A DNA stretch of 48,206 nucleotides, taken from positions 1 to 48,206 of the forward strand of contig CACHXC010000009.1 of the NCBI GenBank assembly GCA_902583715.1, read 5' to 3'. The notes below the pieces were generated by a model. The model saw only the letters and a list, made by a program, of their open reading frames with translations. It made no database searches and was not told the origin of the DNA. The DNA is from an uncultured SAR116 cluster alpha proteobacterium. Lineage in GTDB: Bacteria; Pseudomonadota; Alphaproteobacteria; Puniceispirillales; Puniceispirillaceae. The translations under genes were made by a program, and so were the position numbers. Of this stretch, positions 1 through 10,228 are shown piece after piece (position 1 is the stretch's first letter; each line of letters starts with the position of its first letter).

Positions 1-1
1 T

Positions 2-817
2 GGCACCAGCAATGCCATTATCTTACCTGAATTCAATAAATTTGCCGTGCAGTTTGGTGGGTTTGGAATCCGTTGGTACGCAATTGCCTACCTGGTAGGG
101 TTGCTGGCTGGCTGGTATTTGCTACGGCGTGAAGCCGACAAAATAGACTCGCCGCTTCGTCATGAAACCATTGATATTTTGCTCAATTACGTGTTGTTCG
201 GCATCATTATCGGTGGCCGGCTTGGCTATATTCTGTTTTACAACAGCGCATATTATTTGGTGCACCCGCAGGCGATTTTACGGATATGGGAAGGCGGCAT
301 GGCGTTTCATGGCGCGCTGATTGGCATTGCTGCTGCCGTTCTACTTATGGCCAGACGCCATCATCTGCCATTTTTCGCTTTAACCGACAGGATTGCGCTG
401 GTGGTGCCGATTGGGCTGTTTTTTGGCCGCTTATCCAATTTCATCAATGGTGAATTATATGGCCGTGTCACAAGCCTGCCTTGGGCCATGGTGTTTCCAA
501 ACAGCGATGGCCAGCCTCGCCATCCGAGTCAGCTTTATGAAGCTGGTCTCGAAGGAATGCTTCTTGGCACTGTTATGGTTATTCTTTGGCATCGCGGATG
601 GCTAACGCAACATGGTCGCGTGACCGGGGCACTTCTTACTGGTTATGGGGTGGCGCGCAGTCTGATTGAATTTGTCAGAGAACCAGACGCGCAGATTGGT
701 TTGCTGTTCGGCTGTGTCAGCATGGGGCAGTTGTTATCCGTCCCAATGATTATAATCGGGGCCTATTTAATCATCAGCAAAGCGGCACCATTTAGCCGTG
801 ATCCGGCATCACGGTAG
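2..817 (+). CDS. lgt: Prolipoprotein diacylglyceryl transferase (5' partial)
   Basis: Lgt transfers a diacylglyceryl group from phosphatidylglycerol to the lipobox cysteine of prolipoproteins in the inner membrane. The family signature is intact (GRLSNFINGELYG), as are the N-terminal IRWYAIAYLVG segment and several hydrophobic membrane spans. The reading frame is open to the window edge, and the residues before the GTG at 47 (LPEFNKFAVQFG) fit the usual Lgt N-terminus. The true start is therefore probably upstream of the window and the GTG is internal. The stop is followed after 6 bases by midA, so the two are probably co-transcribed. Identification is secure; only the start is missing. Confidence 0.93.
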   Translation, partial: GTSNAIILPEFNKFAVQFGGFGIRWYAIAYLVGLLAGWYLLRREADKIDSPLRHETIDILLNYVLFGIIIGGRLGYILFYNSAYYLVHPQAILRIWEGGMAFHGALIGIAAAVLLMARRHHLPFFALTDRIALVVPIGLFFGRLSNFINGELYGRVTSLPWAMVFPNSDGQPRHPSQLYEAGLEGMLLGTVMVILWHRGWLTQHGRVTGALLTGYGVARSLIEFVREPDAQIGLLFGCVSMGQLLSVPMIIIGAYLIISKAAPFSRDPASR

Positions 818-823
818 CCGGTC

Positions 824-1951
824 ATGTCTGATACACCAAATTCTCAGTCAGCTAGCGACGCCATCCAAGCCCTGTTGCATGGGATGATTGCACAAGCTGG
901 CGCCCTGCCCATCAGTCAGTTTATCGCGCTTACACTTGGTCATCCTGAATATGGGTATTACAGGCGGCAAAACCCTATCGGTGCTGCGGGTGATTTCACC
1001 ACAGCCGCCGAAATATCCGGCCTGTTTGGTGAAATGTGCGGCGTCTATCTGGCGCATATGTTTGAAATTGTCGGGCAACCGGATACTGCGCAGATTGTCG
1101 AGCTTGGCCCCGGCCGTGGCAGTCTTATGGCTGATATGCGGCATAGCTGGGCCCACACCACGCCGGCCATGACAGAGTTTCCAATCCATCTTATTGAAAC
1201 CAGCCCAAAACTCCGCAAACTACAAAGACAACGTATCAATGCAGCAAAAATGACCTGGCATGATGATGTGCAAACCCTGCCCAACGCCGCATTGTTTGGC
1301 GTGGCAAATGAATTTTTTGACACTTTACCAGTTGATCAGGCCATATGGCGGCAATCGGCATGGCGGCATCGCCTTATCACTGTTACGCATGGCACGCTGA
1401 GCTTTGTTGACGGGCCCGCACTCACCCAAGCAGAACTGGCCGCCTGGCAGATCAGCAATGATCAGACCAATATGACAGACGGCGCCATCGCAGAATATTG
1501 TCCGACAGCTGAACCAATCATTCAGCAGATTGCTGGCCGTATTGCGTGCTATGGCGGCGCCTGTCTGGTCATTGATTATGGAAAAAACGACAATTTCAGT
1601 GACACTCTACAGGCCGTGGCGGCACATAAGCCTGTTGATTTGTTTTATCAGCCGGGCAATGCCGATATTTCCCATTGGGTTAATTTTGCAGCATTACGGC
1701 GGGCCACTGTCTCGGCCGGTGCACGCTTTATCGGCCCGGTGACGCAGGCAGATTTTCTGATGTCAATTGGCCTACGCGAACGCGCCGAAAATGCCGCCCG
1801 CTTATGCGATGCTGACGGGAGACGGGCGTTATATGCCGCGGTTGACCGCCTTGTCGGGGCACATCATATGGGCACAGCCTTTAAGGTTGGTTTGATCGTG
1901 CCAGTTGGTGATGGCGTGCCTGTTGGCTTCAGCCGAGGAGACATTTCATGA
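824..1951 (+). CDS. midA: MidA/NDUFAF7-type SAM-dependent methyltransferase
   Basis: This 375-residue protein belongs to the class I methyltransferase family that includes mitochondrial MidA/NDUFAF7, which methylates an arginine of a complex I subunit. The SAM-binding motif is visible as VELGPGRGSLMADM near residue 90, after an N-terminal segment with PEYGYYRRQNPIGAAGDFTTA typical of the family. The usual C-terminal QADFL segment follows. It sits 6 bases after lgt, and its stop overlaps the pgeF start (ATGA), an arrangement common in alphaproteobacteria. A role in respiratory complex I assembly is inferred from the mitochondrial homologue; the bacterial substrate is not shown by the sequence. 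Confidence 0.85.
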   Translation: MSDTPNSQSASDAIQALLHGMIAQAGALPISQFIALTLGHPEYGYYRRQNPIGAAGDFTTAAEISGLFGEMCGVYLAHMFEIVGQPDTAQIVELGPGRGSLMADMRHSWAHTTPAMTEFPIHLIETSPKLRKLQRQRINAAKMTWHDDVQTLPNAALFGVANEFFDTLPVDQAIWRQSAWRHRLITVTHGTLSFVDGPALTQAELAAWQISNDQTNMTDGAIAEYCPTAEPIIQQIAGRIACYGGACLVIDYGKNDNFSDTLQAVAAHKPVDLFYQPGNADISHWVNFAALRRATVSAGARFIGPVTQADFLMSIGLRERAENAARLCDADGRRALYAAVDRLVGAHHMGTAFKVGLIVPVGDGVPVGFSRGDIS

Positions 1952-2769
1952 CAGAAACCATGCTGACCCCGGACCTGCCATGCCATAACTATGCTGGCTG
2001 GCCTGTCTCATCACCTGCCAAAGCCTCGTTAAAACATGGGTTTTTCACTGCTAAGGGCGGCATCAGCCGCGGCGTTTATGAAAGTTTGAATTGTGGCTAC
2101 GGCTCAAATGATGACCCCGCCTGTATCGATGAAAACCGCCGGCGGGTAGCGGCGGGGCTTGGGTTTGCCCCGGATAAATTATTTGGGCTGAAACAATACC
2201 ATTCGGCGACAGCGATTTTGTTATCCGAGTCCGCCGGGTCTGCCTGCGACCAGCGCCCTGATGCAGATGCCTATGTCACCACAAGACGTGATGTTGCCGT
2301 GGCTATTTTAACTGCAGATTGCGTGCCTGTGTTATTCGCCGATCGGGATAATGGCGTCATTGGCGCGGCGCATGCTGGCTGGCGCGGGGCAAATGGTGGC
2401 ATTCTAGAATCGACAGTGAATATGATGTGCGCCAATGGCGCCACACTTGCCAGCATTGAAGCTGTGATTGGCCCCGCTATCGCCAAATCCAGCTATCAGG
2501 TTGGTGATGATTGCCGCGATGCGGTTGTCACCGCGCATGCAGACGCTATGCAGTTTTTCTCCGTTGATCCGAAGGCGCCGGAAAAATATCTCTTCGACCT
2601 CCCCGCTTTTACCGCTTGGCAACTTGGTCGAATCGGGCTGACAGATTATGTAGATTTGGCGATAGACACCTATGACAGCGCCAACAATCTATTTTCGCAC
2701 CGCCGCGCTACACATGCACAATTGCCTGATACCGGCCGCCAAATCTCGGTCATTGGTCTGACCAGTTAA
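1948..2769 (+). CDS. pgeF: Peptidoglycan editing factor / laccase-domain protein (YfiH family)
   Basis: Members of this family (Pfam Cu-oxidase_4, YfiH/PgeF) have been described as peptidoglycan editing factors and as purine nucleoside-acting zinc enzymes. The conserved metal-site elements are present in order: QYHSA, TADCVPVLFAD and HAGWRGA, which supply the His-Cys-His ligands. The N-terminal TAKGGISRGVYESLNCG block is also typical. At 273 residues the length is normal. Its ATG overlaps the stop of the upstream methyltransferase by 4 bases, implying translational coupling. Family assignment is firm; which activity dominates in vivo is not decidable from sequence. Confidence 0.88.
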   Translation: MTETMLTPDLPCHNYAGWPVSSPAKASLKHGFFTAKGGISRGVYESLNCGYGSNDDPACIDENRRRVAAGLGFAPDKLFGLKQYHSATAILLSESAGSACDQRPDADAYVTTRRDVAVAILTADCVPVLFADRDNGVIGAAHAGWRGANGGILESTVNMMCANGATLASIEAVIGPAIAKSSYQVGDDCRDAVVTAHADAMQFFSVDPKAPEKYLFDLPAFTAWQLGRIGLTDYVDLAIDTYDSANNLFSHRRATHAQLPDTGRQISVIGLTS

Positions 2770-2913
2770 ACCGGTTTAAACATAACATTTGCCAGAGTTT
2801 TTCATGCCTCATCTATATATTTTTTTAGGATTGATGATCGTTGCTTTGCTCGGGTCATGCTTTATCACCTGACCAGCCGCATCATTTTTCTTTTGGTATT
2901 TGGGTGTCAACAC

Positions 2914-2942
2914 TTGCCCGGACGGGTGCCGATTGCTATAGC
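2914..2942 (+). promoter_or_regulatory. Candidate sigma-70 promoter of prs
   Basis: TTGCCC (2914-2919) and TATAGC (2937-2942) are separated by exactly 17 bases, and the expected transcription start lies about 40 bases before the prs ATG. The site falls inside an upstream extension of the prs reading frame, which supports starting prs at 2991. This is motif evidence only. Confidence 0.5.
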
Positions 2943-2990
2943 ATCCGGATCGGACGCTGGACAGAAGTGCGTCAAATTAAGGTTAGACAT

Positions 2991-3920
2991 ATGAAGATCT
3001 TATCGTGCAATAGTAACCGTCCCTTGGCCGAGGCTATTGCCGCTTACCTTGATGTTCCTCTCACCAAAGCCGAAGTCAAACGATTTGCCGATATGGAAGT
3101 GTTTGTCGAGATCAGCGAAAATGTCCGCGGTGAGGATGTATTCGTGGTGCAGTCCACCTGTTTCCCAGCAAATGACAATGTGATGGAATTATTGGTCGCG
3201 TTGGATGCGTTACGCCGTGGTTCCGCGCGCCGGATCACGGCTGTCATCCCCTATTACGGCTATGCACGCCAAGACCGGAAATCTGGACCGCGCACGCCCA
3301 TCTCGGCAAAATTACTCGCAAATCTGATTACCTCAGCCGGCGCCGACCGGGTGCTGACAATTGATTTGCACGCCGGACAAATTCAGGGGTTCTTTGATAT
3401 ACCAACCGACAACCTGTTTGCCGCGCCAGTTTTTGTCAGCGACATCAAAGCGCGTTATGACGGCTCGAAACTGATGATTGTGTCGCCGGATGTTGGTGGC
3501 GTTGTGCGCGCCCGGTCTTTAGCGCGTCGCCTCGAAGCCGATTTAGCCATTATCGACAAACGTCGGCCAAAAGCGGGTATGTCTGAAGTGATGAACATCA
3601 TTGGCGATGTTGAAGACCGGCATTGCATCATGGTTGATGATATCGTTGACTCAGGGGGCACCTTGTGCAATGCGGCGGTTGCGCTGATGAATAATGGGGC
3701 TTTGTCTGTCGATGCTTATGTCACGCATGGCGTGTTATCTGGCGGGGCAGTCAGCCGGGTGGCGGCGTCACCGCTTAATTCACTAGTTACAACTGACTCT
3801 ATACCCGCTACCGAAGCGGTGCGGGTGGCACGCAACATAAAGCAATTGTCAATCGCCCCCCTACTTGGCGAGGCCATGTTGCGGATCAATCAGGAACGGT
3901 CGGTTTCAACATTGTTCTGA
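2991..3920 (+). CDS. prs: Ribose-phosphate pyrophosphokinase (PRPP synthetase)
   Basis: The enzyme makes PRPP from ribose 5-phosphate and ATP for nucleotide, NAD, histidine and tryptophan synthesis. Characteristic blocks are seen in order: [32 protein letters not shown] (ATP site), [31 protein letters not shown] and the PRPP loop [12 protein letters not shown]. The frame stays open about 50 codons upstream, but the ATG at 2991 is chosen: it follows an AAGG ribosome site, gives the usual 309 residues, and a promoter-like pair lies inside the extension. prs followed by rplY and pth is a frequent order in proteobacteria. Confidence 0.96.
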   Translation: MKILSCNSNRPLAEAIAAYLDVPLTKAEVKRFADMEVFVEISENVRGEDVFVVQSTCFPANDNVMELLVALDALRRGSARRITAVIPYYGYARQDRKSGPRTPISAKLLANLITSAGADRVLTIDLHAGQIQGFFDIPTDNLFAAPVFVSDIKARYDGSKLMIVSPDVGGVVRARSLARRLEADLAIIDKRRPKAGMSEVMNIIGDVEDRHCIMVDDIVDSGGTLCNAAVALMNNGALSVDAYVTHGVLSGGAVSRVAASPLNSLVTTDSIPATEAVRVARNIKQLSIAPLLGEAMLRINQERSVSTLF

Positions 3921-3979
3921 TGCGTTCCAGCTGGCCTGTATAAAACATGCGAAGACCTGACTGACCGGTCTGAAAATCC

Positions 3980-4008
3980 TTGTAATTTGCCGATAATCGG
4001 CCTATACC
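3980..4008 (+). promoter_or_regulatory. Candidate sigma-70 promoter of rplY
   Basis: TTGTAA (3980-3985) and TATACC (4003-4008) are spaced by 17 bases, about 57 bases before the rplY ATG, in the 145-base gap after prs. The gap shows no strong terminator for prs, so rplY may be read both from this site and by read-through. Confidence 0.45.
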
Positions 4009-4065
4009 ACGCACGCCGCGCACCCCTGGAGGCGCGGTACATTGTTTTTACAAAAGGAGTTAGCA

Positions 4066-4713
4066 ATGTCTGACAATACAACCATTAGCGCTGAACAGCG
4101 CGAACGGGTCGGTAAGGGGTCCGCCCGTGCGGCACGCCGCGCAGGCCTTGTCCCTGCCGTCATTTATGGCGACAAAAAAGAACCCGTAGGCATCAATCTG
4201 AGCGCCCGCGAAATCACCCGAATCGTCCATCAACCTGGTATTTTTGGCCAGCTTCTGGACATTGAAATCAGCGGCCAAAAACACACTGTTCTGACCCGTG
4301 ACATTCAGTTCCACCCAGTAACAGATGTTATTCTTCATATGGATTTTCTGCGGGTATCAGGATCTGCAAAAGTGTCCGTAGCGGTGCCGGTTGAATTTAT
4401 CAATGAAGATAACTGCCCCGGTTTGCGGATTGGCGGCGTTCTTAACGTTGTGCGCTACGAGGTTGAATTGCTATGCCCGGCGACTGCCATCCCGGAAAAA
4501 ATCACGGTTAACCTTGATGGCATCAAAATCGGCGACTCTATTCATATCAGTGCCATTCCATTGCCTGATGGTGTCGAACCAACAATCACCGATCGTGACT
4601 TTACCGTGGCGACCCTGGCCTCACCTGGCGGCGGCGTGAAGAACGAAGACGAAGATGGTGAAGCTGGTGACGGTGACGATGATACCAGCGAGGACGAGTC
4701 GTCTGAAGACTAG
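4066..4713 (+). CDS. rplY: 50S ribosomal protein L25 / general stress protein Ctc
   Basis: This is the long (TL5/Ctc) form of L25, which binds 5S rRNA in the large subunit. The N-terminal L25 domain carries ERVGKGSARAARRAGLVPAV and IYGDKKEPVGINL, and the C-terminal beta domain has HMDFLRVS and VPVEFINEDNCPGL. The last 28 residues are a strongly acidic Glu/Asp-rich tail with no fold signature, as in other alphaproteobacterial copies. The ATG at 4066 is chosen because AAAAGGAG precedes it by 7 bases; the in-frame TTG at 4042 has no ribosome site. It is followed by pth after 36 bases. Confidence 0.95.
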   Translation: MSDNTTISAEQRERVGKGSARAARRAGLVPAVIYGDKKEPVGINLSAREITRIVHQPGIFGQLLDIEISGQKHTVLTRDIQFHPVTDVILHMDFLRVSGSAKVSVAVPVEFINEDNCPGLRIGGVLNVVRYEVELLCPATAIPEKITVNLDGIKIGDSIHISAIPLPDGVEPTITDRDFTVATLASPGGGVKNEDEDGEAGDGDDDTSEDESSED

Positions 4714-4749
4714 GCGCGTGACCGCCAAATCAAGCTGAACGGGACTGTT

Positions 4750-5352
4750 ATGTTTCTATTTACAGGACTCGGAAATCCTGAGCAAAAATATGCCATGAAC
4801 CGACATAATGTAGGGTTCATGGCCCTCGATCTGTTAGCAGAATTATATGCATTTCCAGCGTGGCAAAAAAAGGCCGCATCGTTGCAAACAACCGGCCAGA
4901 TTAACCGCAGCCGAATCATTCTGTTAAAGCCCCAAAGCTATATGAACAATTCTGGCCTGCCCGTTGCCGAAGTGGCACGATTCCATAAGATCCCAGTCAA
5001 TAATATTTTTGTCTTTCATGACGAGCTTGATCTTGCCAGTGGGCGCGTACGCGTGAAACAGGGTGGGGGGCACGGCGGGCATAATGGCCTTCGCGATATT
5101 GATCAGCATCTTGGTCAAGATTATTGGCGGATACGCATTGGCATTGGGCGCCCAGACAACCCGGCCATGGATGTTAAATCATGGGTGCTTGCCGATTTTA
5201 CCAAAACAGAAACGAGCGGCTGGCTAGCCGATTTATTGCGTGCAATCAGTGACGAAGCACCGCGGCTCACCACATATGATGATAGCGGATTTATGAGCCG
5301 CGTTGCCTTTCTAGCACCGCCGCCAAAGCCGCCGCACAACGAAACGCAGTAA
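4750..5352 (+). CDS. pth: Peptidyl-tRNA hydrolase
   Basis: Pth frees tRNA from prematurely released peptidyl-tRNA. The N-terminal GLGNPEQKYAMNRHNVGFM carries the catalytic histidine, LKPQSYMNNSG supplies the substrate-binding asparagine, and FHDELDL supplies the active-site aspartate. The glycine/histidine-rich GGGHGGHNGLRDI block is complete. At 200 residues it is normal for the family. It lies between rplY and ychF, the usual order, with only 9 bases to ychF. Confidence 0.96.
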   Translation: MFLFTGLGNPEQKYAMNRHNVGFMALDLLAELYAFPAWQKKAASLQTTGQINRSRIILLKPQSYMNNSGLPVAEVARFHKIPVNNIFVFHDELDLASGRVRVKQGGGHGGHNGLRDIDQHLGQDYWRIRIGIGRPDNPAMDVKSWVLADFTKTETSGWLADLLRAISDEAPRLTTYDDSGFMSRVAFLAPPPKPPHNETQ

Positions 5353-5361
5353 GGATATCTG

Positions 5362-6462
5362 ATGGGATTTAATTGTGGCATTGTCGGTTTGCCGAATGTT
5401 GGCAAATCAACCTTATTCAACGCATTGACCGAAACCGCGGCAGCTGAAGCCGCCAATTATCCATTTTGCACGATCGAACCAAATACTGGCCGCGTGGCAG
5501 TGCCGGACCCTCGGCTTGATGCACTAGCCGCTTTGGCAAAATCGCAAAATATCATCCCTACTCAGTTGGAATTTGTTGATATTGCGGGCCTTGTGCGGGG
5601 CGCGTCTAAAGGCGAAGGACTTGGCAACCAGTTTTTGGGCAATATTCGTGAAGTCGATGCCATTGCGCATGTCCTGCGTTGTTTTGACGATAGCGATATC
5701 ACCCATGTTGATGGCGATGTTGACCCGGTGCGTGATGCGCAAACCGTTGAAACCGAATTGATGCTGGCCGATATCGATTCCATTGAGCGCCGCATGACCG
5801 CCTTGGTCAAAAAATCGCGGGGCGGTGATGCTGAATCAAAGGCTGATCTCGCACTGCTGGAAAAACTGTTGGCGCATCTTGCAGACGGCAAACCAGCCCG
5901 TAGCACCGATGGTCTAACCAAGGCAGAGCAAAAACGCCTGCCACAGCTCCAACTTCTCACAGCAAAACCTGTGCTATATGTGTGTAATGTGGCTGAATCT
6001 GACGCCGCCACCGGCAATTGCTACAGCCAAAAAGTAGCTGAAATGGCGGCGACGCAACAGGCTGGCCATGTGATCGTATCTGCCGCGATAGAGGCAGAAA
6101 TCAGCCAGCTTGATGCGAATGATAAGGGTGAGTTTCTAGCTGAACTTGGCCTTGAAGAAGCTGGCTTGGCACGGCTGATTCGTGCTGGCTATGGATTATT
6201 AAATCTTTTGACATTTTTTACTGTCGGGCCAAAGGAAGCCCGAGCCTGGACGGTGGCAAATGGGGCTACCGCGCCGCAAGCCGCCGGGGTCATCCATACC
6301 GATTTTCAGCGCGGCTTCATCCGCGCTGAAACCACCAGCTTTGATGACTATATTGCCTGCAAGGGTGAAGCGGGCGCCAAAGACGCCGGAAAATTCCGCG
6401 TTGAAGGCGCGGAATATAAAGTCGTTGATGGTGACGTGTTTCACTTCCGGTTTAACGTCTGA
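5362..6462 (+). CDS. ychF: Redox-regulated ribosome-binding ATPase YchF (OLA1 family)
   Basis: YchF is an Obg-like P-loop protein that prefers ATP and associates with ribosomes. The P-loop GLPNVGKST is at residues 9-17, followed by [14 protein letters not shown] and the switch II motif [20 protein letters not shown]. The C-terminal TGS domain ends with the family's [14 protein letters not shown]. The length of 366 is standard. It is the last gene of the plus-strand housekeeping run and is followed by a hairpin terminator. Confidence 0.96.
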   Translation: MGFNCGIVGLPNVGKSTLFNALTETAAAEAANYPFCTIEPNTGRVAVPDPRLDALAALAKSQNIIPTQLEFVDIAGLVRGASKGEGLGNQFLGNIREVDAIAHVLRCFDDSDITHVDGDVDPVRDAQTVETELMLADIDSIERRMTALVKKSRGGDAESKADLALLEKLLAHLADGKPARSTDGLTKAEQKRLPQLQLLTAKPVLYVCNVAESDAATGNCYSQKVAEMAATQQAGHVIVSAAIEAEISQLDANDKGEFLAELGLEEAGLARLIRAGYGLLNLLTFFTVGPKEARAWTVANGATAPQAAGVIHTDFQRGFIRAETTSFDDYIACKGEAGAKDAGKFRVEGAEYKVVDGDVFHFRFNV

Positions 6463-6499
6463 TGACAGTTGCCGAGAGGTTTAGCCTGAATCGATACAC

Positions 6500-6533
6500 A
6501 ACCCTAGCAGCGAAGGCGCCAGCAGGGTTTTTT
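6500..6533 (+). terminator. Rho-independent terminator after ychF
   Basis: AACCCT (6500-6505) pairs with AGGGTT (6524-6529), with GC-rich material between, and runs into six T's (6528-6533). The T-run is on the plus strand, so it ends the prs-ychF transcript; the reverse strand lacks a comparable T-run for petC. Confidence 0.7.
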
Positions 6534-6551
6534 ATCATTTCTATGACCGGT

Positions 6552-7307
6552 TTAATGGACGTCAGCCCACACCCGGCGCTTTGCCAGAATTGACAAAATC
6601 ACAAAGACGCTGAGGAAAAAAACCACGGCAACACCAATGCGTTTACGCGCTTCCAATTTTGGCTCTGCGGCCCACATCAAGAATTGAGTAAGATCAGCAG
6701 ACATCACTTCAATTGATGCGGTAGTGCCATCAGCGTAAGTTACATCATCGCCGTAAAGCGGCTGAGGCATGGCGATCAAGTTTCCCGAATACGCGTTGTT
6801 GTAATACATGCCATCGGGCACCGATGTATCCGACGGAGCGTCTTTGTACCCAACAAGCAGACTGTACAAATAATCTGGTCCGTTTGCTCTGGCTTTAGCA
6901 ATCAATGACAGATCCGGTGGCAAGGCGCCACCATTGCCAGCCCGTGCCGCATTATCATTAGGATACGGGCTTGGCATACGGTCTGCGGGAATCCCCGCAC
7001 GTATGAACATCTCACCATCATCGTTCGGGCCGTCTTCAACTTCATATTCCGCTGCAAGTGCCTTAATTTCAGATTCATTGTAGCCAAGATCTGCAAAATT
7101 GCGAAACGCGATGTATTTCATAGAATGACAGCCAGCACAGACTTCACGGTAAACTTGAAACCCGCGTTGCATGGCAGCTTTATCAAAAGTTCCAAACGGT
7201 CCGTTAAAACTCCAGTCGCGCTTTGTTAACTCAACTGCGCCCCCAGCGGCGAGAGCGGGGCCGATTAAAAATAAAGAGAGCGCGAATACTATTAAATACC
7301 TTATCAT
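6552..7307 (-). CDS. petC: Cytochrome c1, ubiquinol-cytochrome c reductase
   Basis: This is the haem c subunit of the bc1 complex, passing electrons from the Rieske protein to soluble or membrane cytochrome c. An N-terminal signal peptide ([12 protein letters not shown]) precedes the haem-binding CAGCH at residues 57-61. The axial methionine is probably in [12 protein letters not shown], and a single C-terminal membrane anchor ([20 protein letters not shown]) ends the protein. The length of 251 is normal. It overlaps the end of petB by 4 bases and is the last gene of the operon. Confidence 0.95.
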   Translation of the reverse strand: MIRYLIVFALSLFLIGPALAAGGAVELTKRDWSFNGPFGTFDKAAMQRGFQVYREVCAGCHSMKYIAFRNFADLGYNESEIKALAAEYEVEDGPNDDGEMFIRAGIPADRMPSPYPNDNAARAGNGGALPPDLSLIAKARANGPDYLYSLLVGYKDAPSDTSVPDGMYYNNAYSGNLIAMPQPLYGDDVTYADGTTASIEVMSADLTQFLMWAAEPKLEARKRIGVAVVFFLSVFVILSILAKRRVWADVH

Positions 7308-8563
7308 TCCGCTGGCTCCAATCCAGCTCCAAGTGGAGCATTAGCTGATTTAGATCTACTTAGAACTGGTTCCGAAATTGATTTCGGCAGTGGCTTAGTA
7401 GTTTCAAAGACACTGAGCAGGGGCAAAATCACAAGGAAATGCAAGAAATACCAAGCGGTTGCAATGCGGGACAATACAACGTAAATCCCTTCTGCCGGTT
7501 TGCCGCCAAGATAGCCAAGAGCAACGGCATCAATCAGCAACAACCAGAAGAATATACGGAACAACGGGCGGAATCGCGCTGAACGTACTGGCGAACGATC
7601 CAGCCATGGCAACACAAACAGCACAGCAATCGCACCAAACATCAACAACACACCACCAAGCTTGTCAGGCACCGCCCGCAAAATGGCATAAAATGGCAGA
7701 AAGTACCATTCTGGCACAATGTGCGCAGGTGTTTGCAAAGGGTTCGCCGGGATATAATTGTCCGGATGCCCCATCGCGTTCGGGAAGAAAAACACCGCTA
7801 TGGCCAACAGCAATAAAAACACCGCAATCCCAACCATGTCTTTCATCGTGTAATAGGGATGGAATGAAATAGTGTCTTGCGGGCCGCTGGCATCAATACC
7901 GATAGGATTGTTAGATCCGAAACGGTGCAACGCAATAATGTGCAAAACCACCACACCAGCAATCACGAATGGCATCAGATAATGCAATGAGAAGAACCGG
8001 TTTAGCGTTGGGTTATCAACTGAAAACCCACCCCATAACAACGTAACGATGCTGTCGCCAACAACTGGAATGGCCGAGAACAGATTGGTGATCACCGTCG
8101 CGCCCCAAAAGCTCATCTGACCCCATGGCAACACATAACCCATAAAGGCAGTTGCCATCATCAGCAGAAAAATCACTACACCCAAAATCCACAACAACTC
8201 ACGCGGGGCTTTATAAGACCCATAATAGAGGCCACGGAAGATATGGATATAAACAACGATAAAGAAGAAACTTGCCGCATTCATGTGAATATAACGGATC
8301 ATCCAACCATGATTAACATCACGCATAATTCGCTCGACTGCTTCAAACGCGTAATCTACATGCGCAGTATAGCTCATCGCCAGCACAATACCGGTGATGA
8401 TCATGATGGCAAGTGACAACCCGGCCAACACACCAAAATTCCACATGTAGTTGAGGTTCTTCGGAACTGGATAATCGTATTTCTCATGGTCCAACATAGA
8501 GAAAATGGGCAACCGATGGTCGATCCACCGCACTACCGGATTTTGAAATTTTTCAGCAGACAT
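7304..8563 (-). CDS. petB: Cytochrome b, bc1 complex
   Basis: This is the eight-helix membrane subunit carrying the two b haems and both quinone sites. Haem-ligand histidines are seen in [16 protein letters not shown] and in the helix with [17 protein letters not shown]. The Qo-site motif appears as [15 protein letters not shown]. At 419 residues it has the extended form usual in alphaproteobacteria. It lies between petA (31 bases) and petC (4-base overlap). Confidence 0.97.
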   Translation of the reverse strand: MSAEKFQNPVVRWIDHRLPIFSMLDHEKYDYPVPKNLNYMWNFGVLAGLSLAIMIITGIVLAMSYTAHVDYAFEAVERIMRDVNHGWMIRYIHMNAASFFFIVVYIHIFRGLYYGSYKAPRELLWILGVVIFLLMMATAFMGYVLPWGQMSFWGATVITNLFSAIPVVGDSIVTLLWGGFSVDNPTLNRFFSLHYLMPFVIAGVVVLHIIALHRFGSNNPIGIDASGPQDTISFHPYYTMKDMVGIAVFLLLLAIAVFFFPNAMGHPDNYIPANPLQTPAHIVPEWYFLPFYAILRAVPDKLGGVLLMFGAIAVLFVLPWLDRSPVRSARFRPLFRIFFWLLLIDAVALGYLGGKPAEGIYVVLSRIATAWYFLHFLVILPLLSVFETTKPLPKSISEPVLSRSKSANAPLGAGLEPAE

Positions 8564-8594
8564 AGCTTTTCATTACCTCCAGGAAAATGATGGA

Positions 8595-9155
8595 TTAACC
8601 GATACGGATCACCGAGTCGGACAGGAACGTGTAGGGCGGCACTTCGAGATTTGTCGGTGCCGGGCCTTTGCGAATACGACCAGAGGTGTCGTAATGTGAT
8701 CCGTGGCAAGGACAGAACCAACCATCGTACTCGCCACGCACTTCACCAGTTTTCTGACCAAGCGGCACACAGCCAAGATGCGTACAAACTCCTACGAGCA
8801 CCAGATAATCTGCCTTTTCTGCCCGTGCCTGATCGCTTTCCGGGTCACGCAAATCGGACATGTCAGTCGCCGAGGCCCGCGCAATTTCATCTTCGGTACG
8901 ATGCCGAATAAAAACAGGTTTGCCGCGCCATTTCACTGTAATTGACTGACCTTCTGCAATTTTCGACACATCGACCTCGATATTGGCCAACGCCAGCGTA
9001 TCTGCAGCTGGGTTCATCTGGTCAATCAACGGCCAGGCCACTGCGGCGGCCCCAAGCCCTGCCATCGCATTTGTTGCGATCACAATAAAATCACGGCGGC
9101 CGGGATCTTCCGGGCGCTTTGATGCTGTTGTCTTCTTTATATCCGATTTCGCCAT
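8595..9155 (-). CDS. petA: Rieske iron-sulfur subunit, bc1 complex
   Basis: The Rieske protein takes electrons from ubiquinol at the Qo site. Its [2Fe-2S] ligands are in CTHLGC (C124, H126) and CPCHGSH (C148, H151), with C129 and C150 placed for the structural disulfide. The N-terminus has a twin-arginine type segment ([16 protein letters not shown]) leading into the membrane anchor, as expected for Tat export of a folded Fe-S protein. The 186-residue length is normal. It is the first gene of petABC; a dyad and a weak promoter lie upstream. Confidence 0.96.
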   Translation of the reverse strand: MAKSDIKKTTASKRPEDPGRRDFIVIATNAMAGLGAAAVAWPLIDQMNPAADTLALANIEVDVSKIAEGQSITVKWRGKPVFIRHRTEDEIARASATDMSDLRDPESDQARAEKADYLVLVGVCTHLGCVPLGQKTGEVRGEYDGWFCPCHGSHYDTSGRIRKGPAPTNLEVPPYTFLSDSVIRIG

Positions 9156-9230
9156 TTTGTCCTCTGTTTACACTATCACCTTTACATGATCGTCATCATG
9201 CGTCTGGCTTTTTTAACGGCTATAATCACA

Positions 9231-9252
9231 CGCTGACACGTGCGTGACAGCG
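9231..9252. promoter_or_regulatory. Inverted repeat upstream of petABC
   Basis: CGCTGACACG (9231-9240) and CGTGACAGCG (9243-9252) form 10-base arms matching at 9 positions around a 2-base centre. On the minus strand the dyad ends immediately before TGTGATTATAGC; TATAGC at 9219-9224 could serve as the -10 of petA, and no good -35 is present. That is the layout of an activator-dependent or regulated promoter. No T-run follows on either strand, so it is not a terminator. The binding protein is unknown. Confidence 0.4.
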
Positions 9253-9349
9253 CCGAATTCCTAGCATGTTCCGCCATTGGTTTCCTACCCCAAATCTACA
9301 TGTTTTCATCGAAAAATTTTCATTTTTGTCAAAGTTACCGTCTCTTCAC

Positions 9350-10216
9350 TTACGGCCAGCGCACCTCTGGTGGCAGGCTCATTAAAATTGCTTCAATATT
9401 TCCACCAGTCTTCAGCCCGAATAAAGTACCACGGTCATGTAACAGGTTGAATTCAACATAGCGCCCGCGGCGCACCAGCTGTTGATGCCGATCCTCATCT
9501 GTCCAGCTCTTTTTCATCCGGCTTTTCACGATTTCCACATAGGTATCACGAAATCCCCGACCGACATCTTGCGTAAAGGCAAAATCGGCCTGCCAATCAC
9601 CACTATCAAGATTATCATAAAAAATACCACCAGCACCACGTGGCTCGTTACGATGCGGTAGGTAGAAATACTCGTCACACCATTTTTTGTATTTCGGATA
9701 ATAATCAAGGTTGTGTCGGTCACAAACTGATTTGAGCCCCGCATGAAAGGCACTGCCCACTGCGGCATCAGGCAAGAGCGGGGTTAAATCACCGCCGCCA
9801 CCAAACCAACTTTGCGATGTGCAAATAAACCGCGTATTCATATGTGCGGCTGGCACATGCGGGTTTTGCATATGTGCAACAAGTGAGATGCCTGATGCCC
9901 AAAAGCTACCGTCGGCTTCTGCACCACGTACCTGCGCCTTAAATTCATCTGTGAGAGCGCCAAACACGGTTGAAATATTGACCCCAACTTTTTCAAAAAT
10001 CTGGCCGCGCATCAGGCTGATTTCGCCGCCGCCACCGCCCTCCCGATCCCAGCTTTTACGCACAAACCGGCAAGCGGGTTTTTGCGCTGTCGCTGCCGTG
10101 TCTTCAATGGCTTCAAAAGCGGCGCAAATATCATCACGCAGTGCTCGAAACCAGTCCCTGGCAAGCGATTTTTTTTCGGCCAAAGCCAATTCAATTTGAT
10201 GTGTTGCAGGCGCCAT
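9350..10216 (-). CDS. hemF: Oxygen-dependent coproporphyrinogen III oxidase
   Basis: HemF carries out the O2-dependent oxidative decarboxylation of coproporphyrinogen III to protoporphyrinogen IX in haem synthesis. The family blocks [20 protein letters not shown], the catalytic-site [13 protein letters not shown] and the C-terminal [17 protein letters not shown] are all present. At 288 residues it is full length. It is the last gene of the minus-strand run starting at DUF1285, 12 bases after cca. Choice of the O2-dependent enzyme indicates an aerobic organism. Confidence 0.95.
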   Translation of the reverse strand: MAPATHQIELALAEKKSLARDWFRALRDDICAAFEAIEDTAATAQKPACRFVRKSWDREGGGGGEISLMRGQIFEKVGVNISTVFGALTDEFKAQVRGAEADGSFWASGISLVAHMQNPHVPAAHMNTRFICTSQSWFGGGGDLTPLLPDAAVGSAFHAGLKSVCDRHNLDYYPKYKKWCDEYFYLPHRNEPRGAGGIFYDNLDSGDWQADFAFTQDVGRGFRDTYVEIVKSRMKKSWTDEDRHQQLVRRGRYVEFNLLHDRGTLFGLKTGGNIEAILMSLPPEVRWP

Positions 10217-10228
10217 AACTGCCTATAC

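Noticed and set aside
2841-2990. A 50-residue N-terminal extension of PRPP synthetase
   Set aside because: The extension contains a promoter-like pair and no conserved residues, and the ATG at 2991 with AAGG gives the standard length.
6700-7500. Open frames on the strand opposite petC and petB, such as 7459-7872
   Set aside because: They mirror well-conserved bc1 genes and have low-complexity, proline/glutamine-rich translations with no family features.
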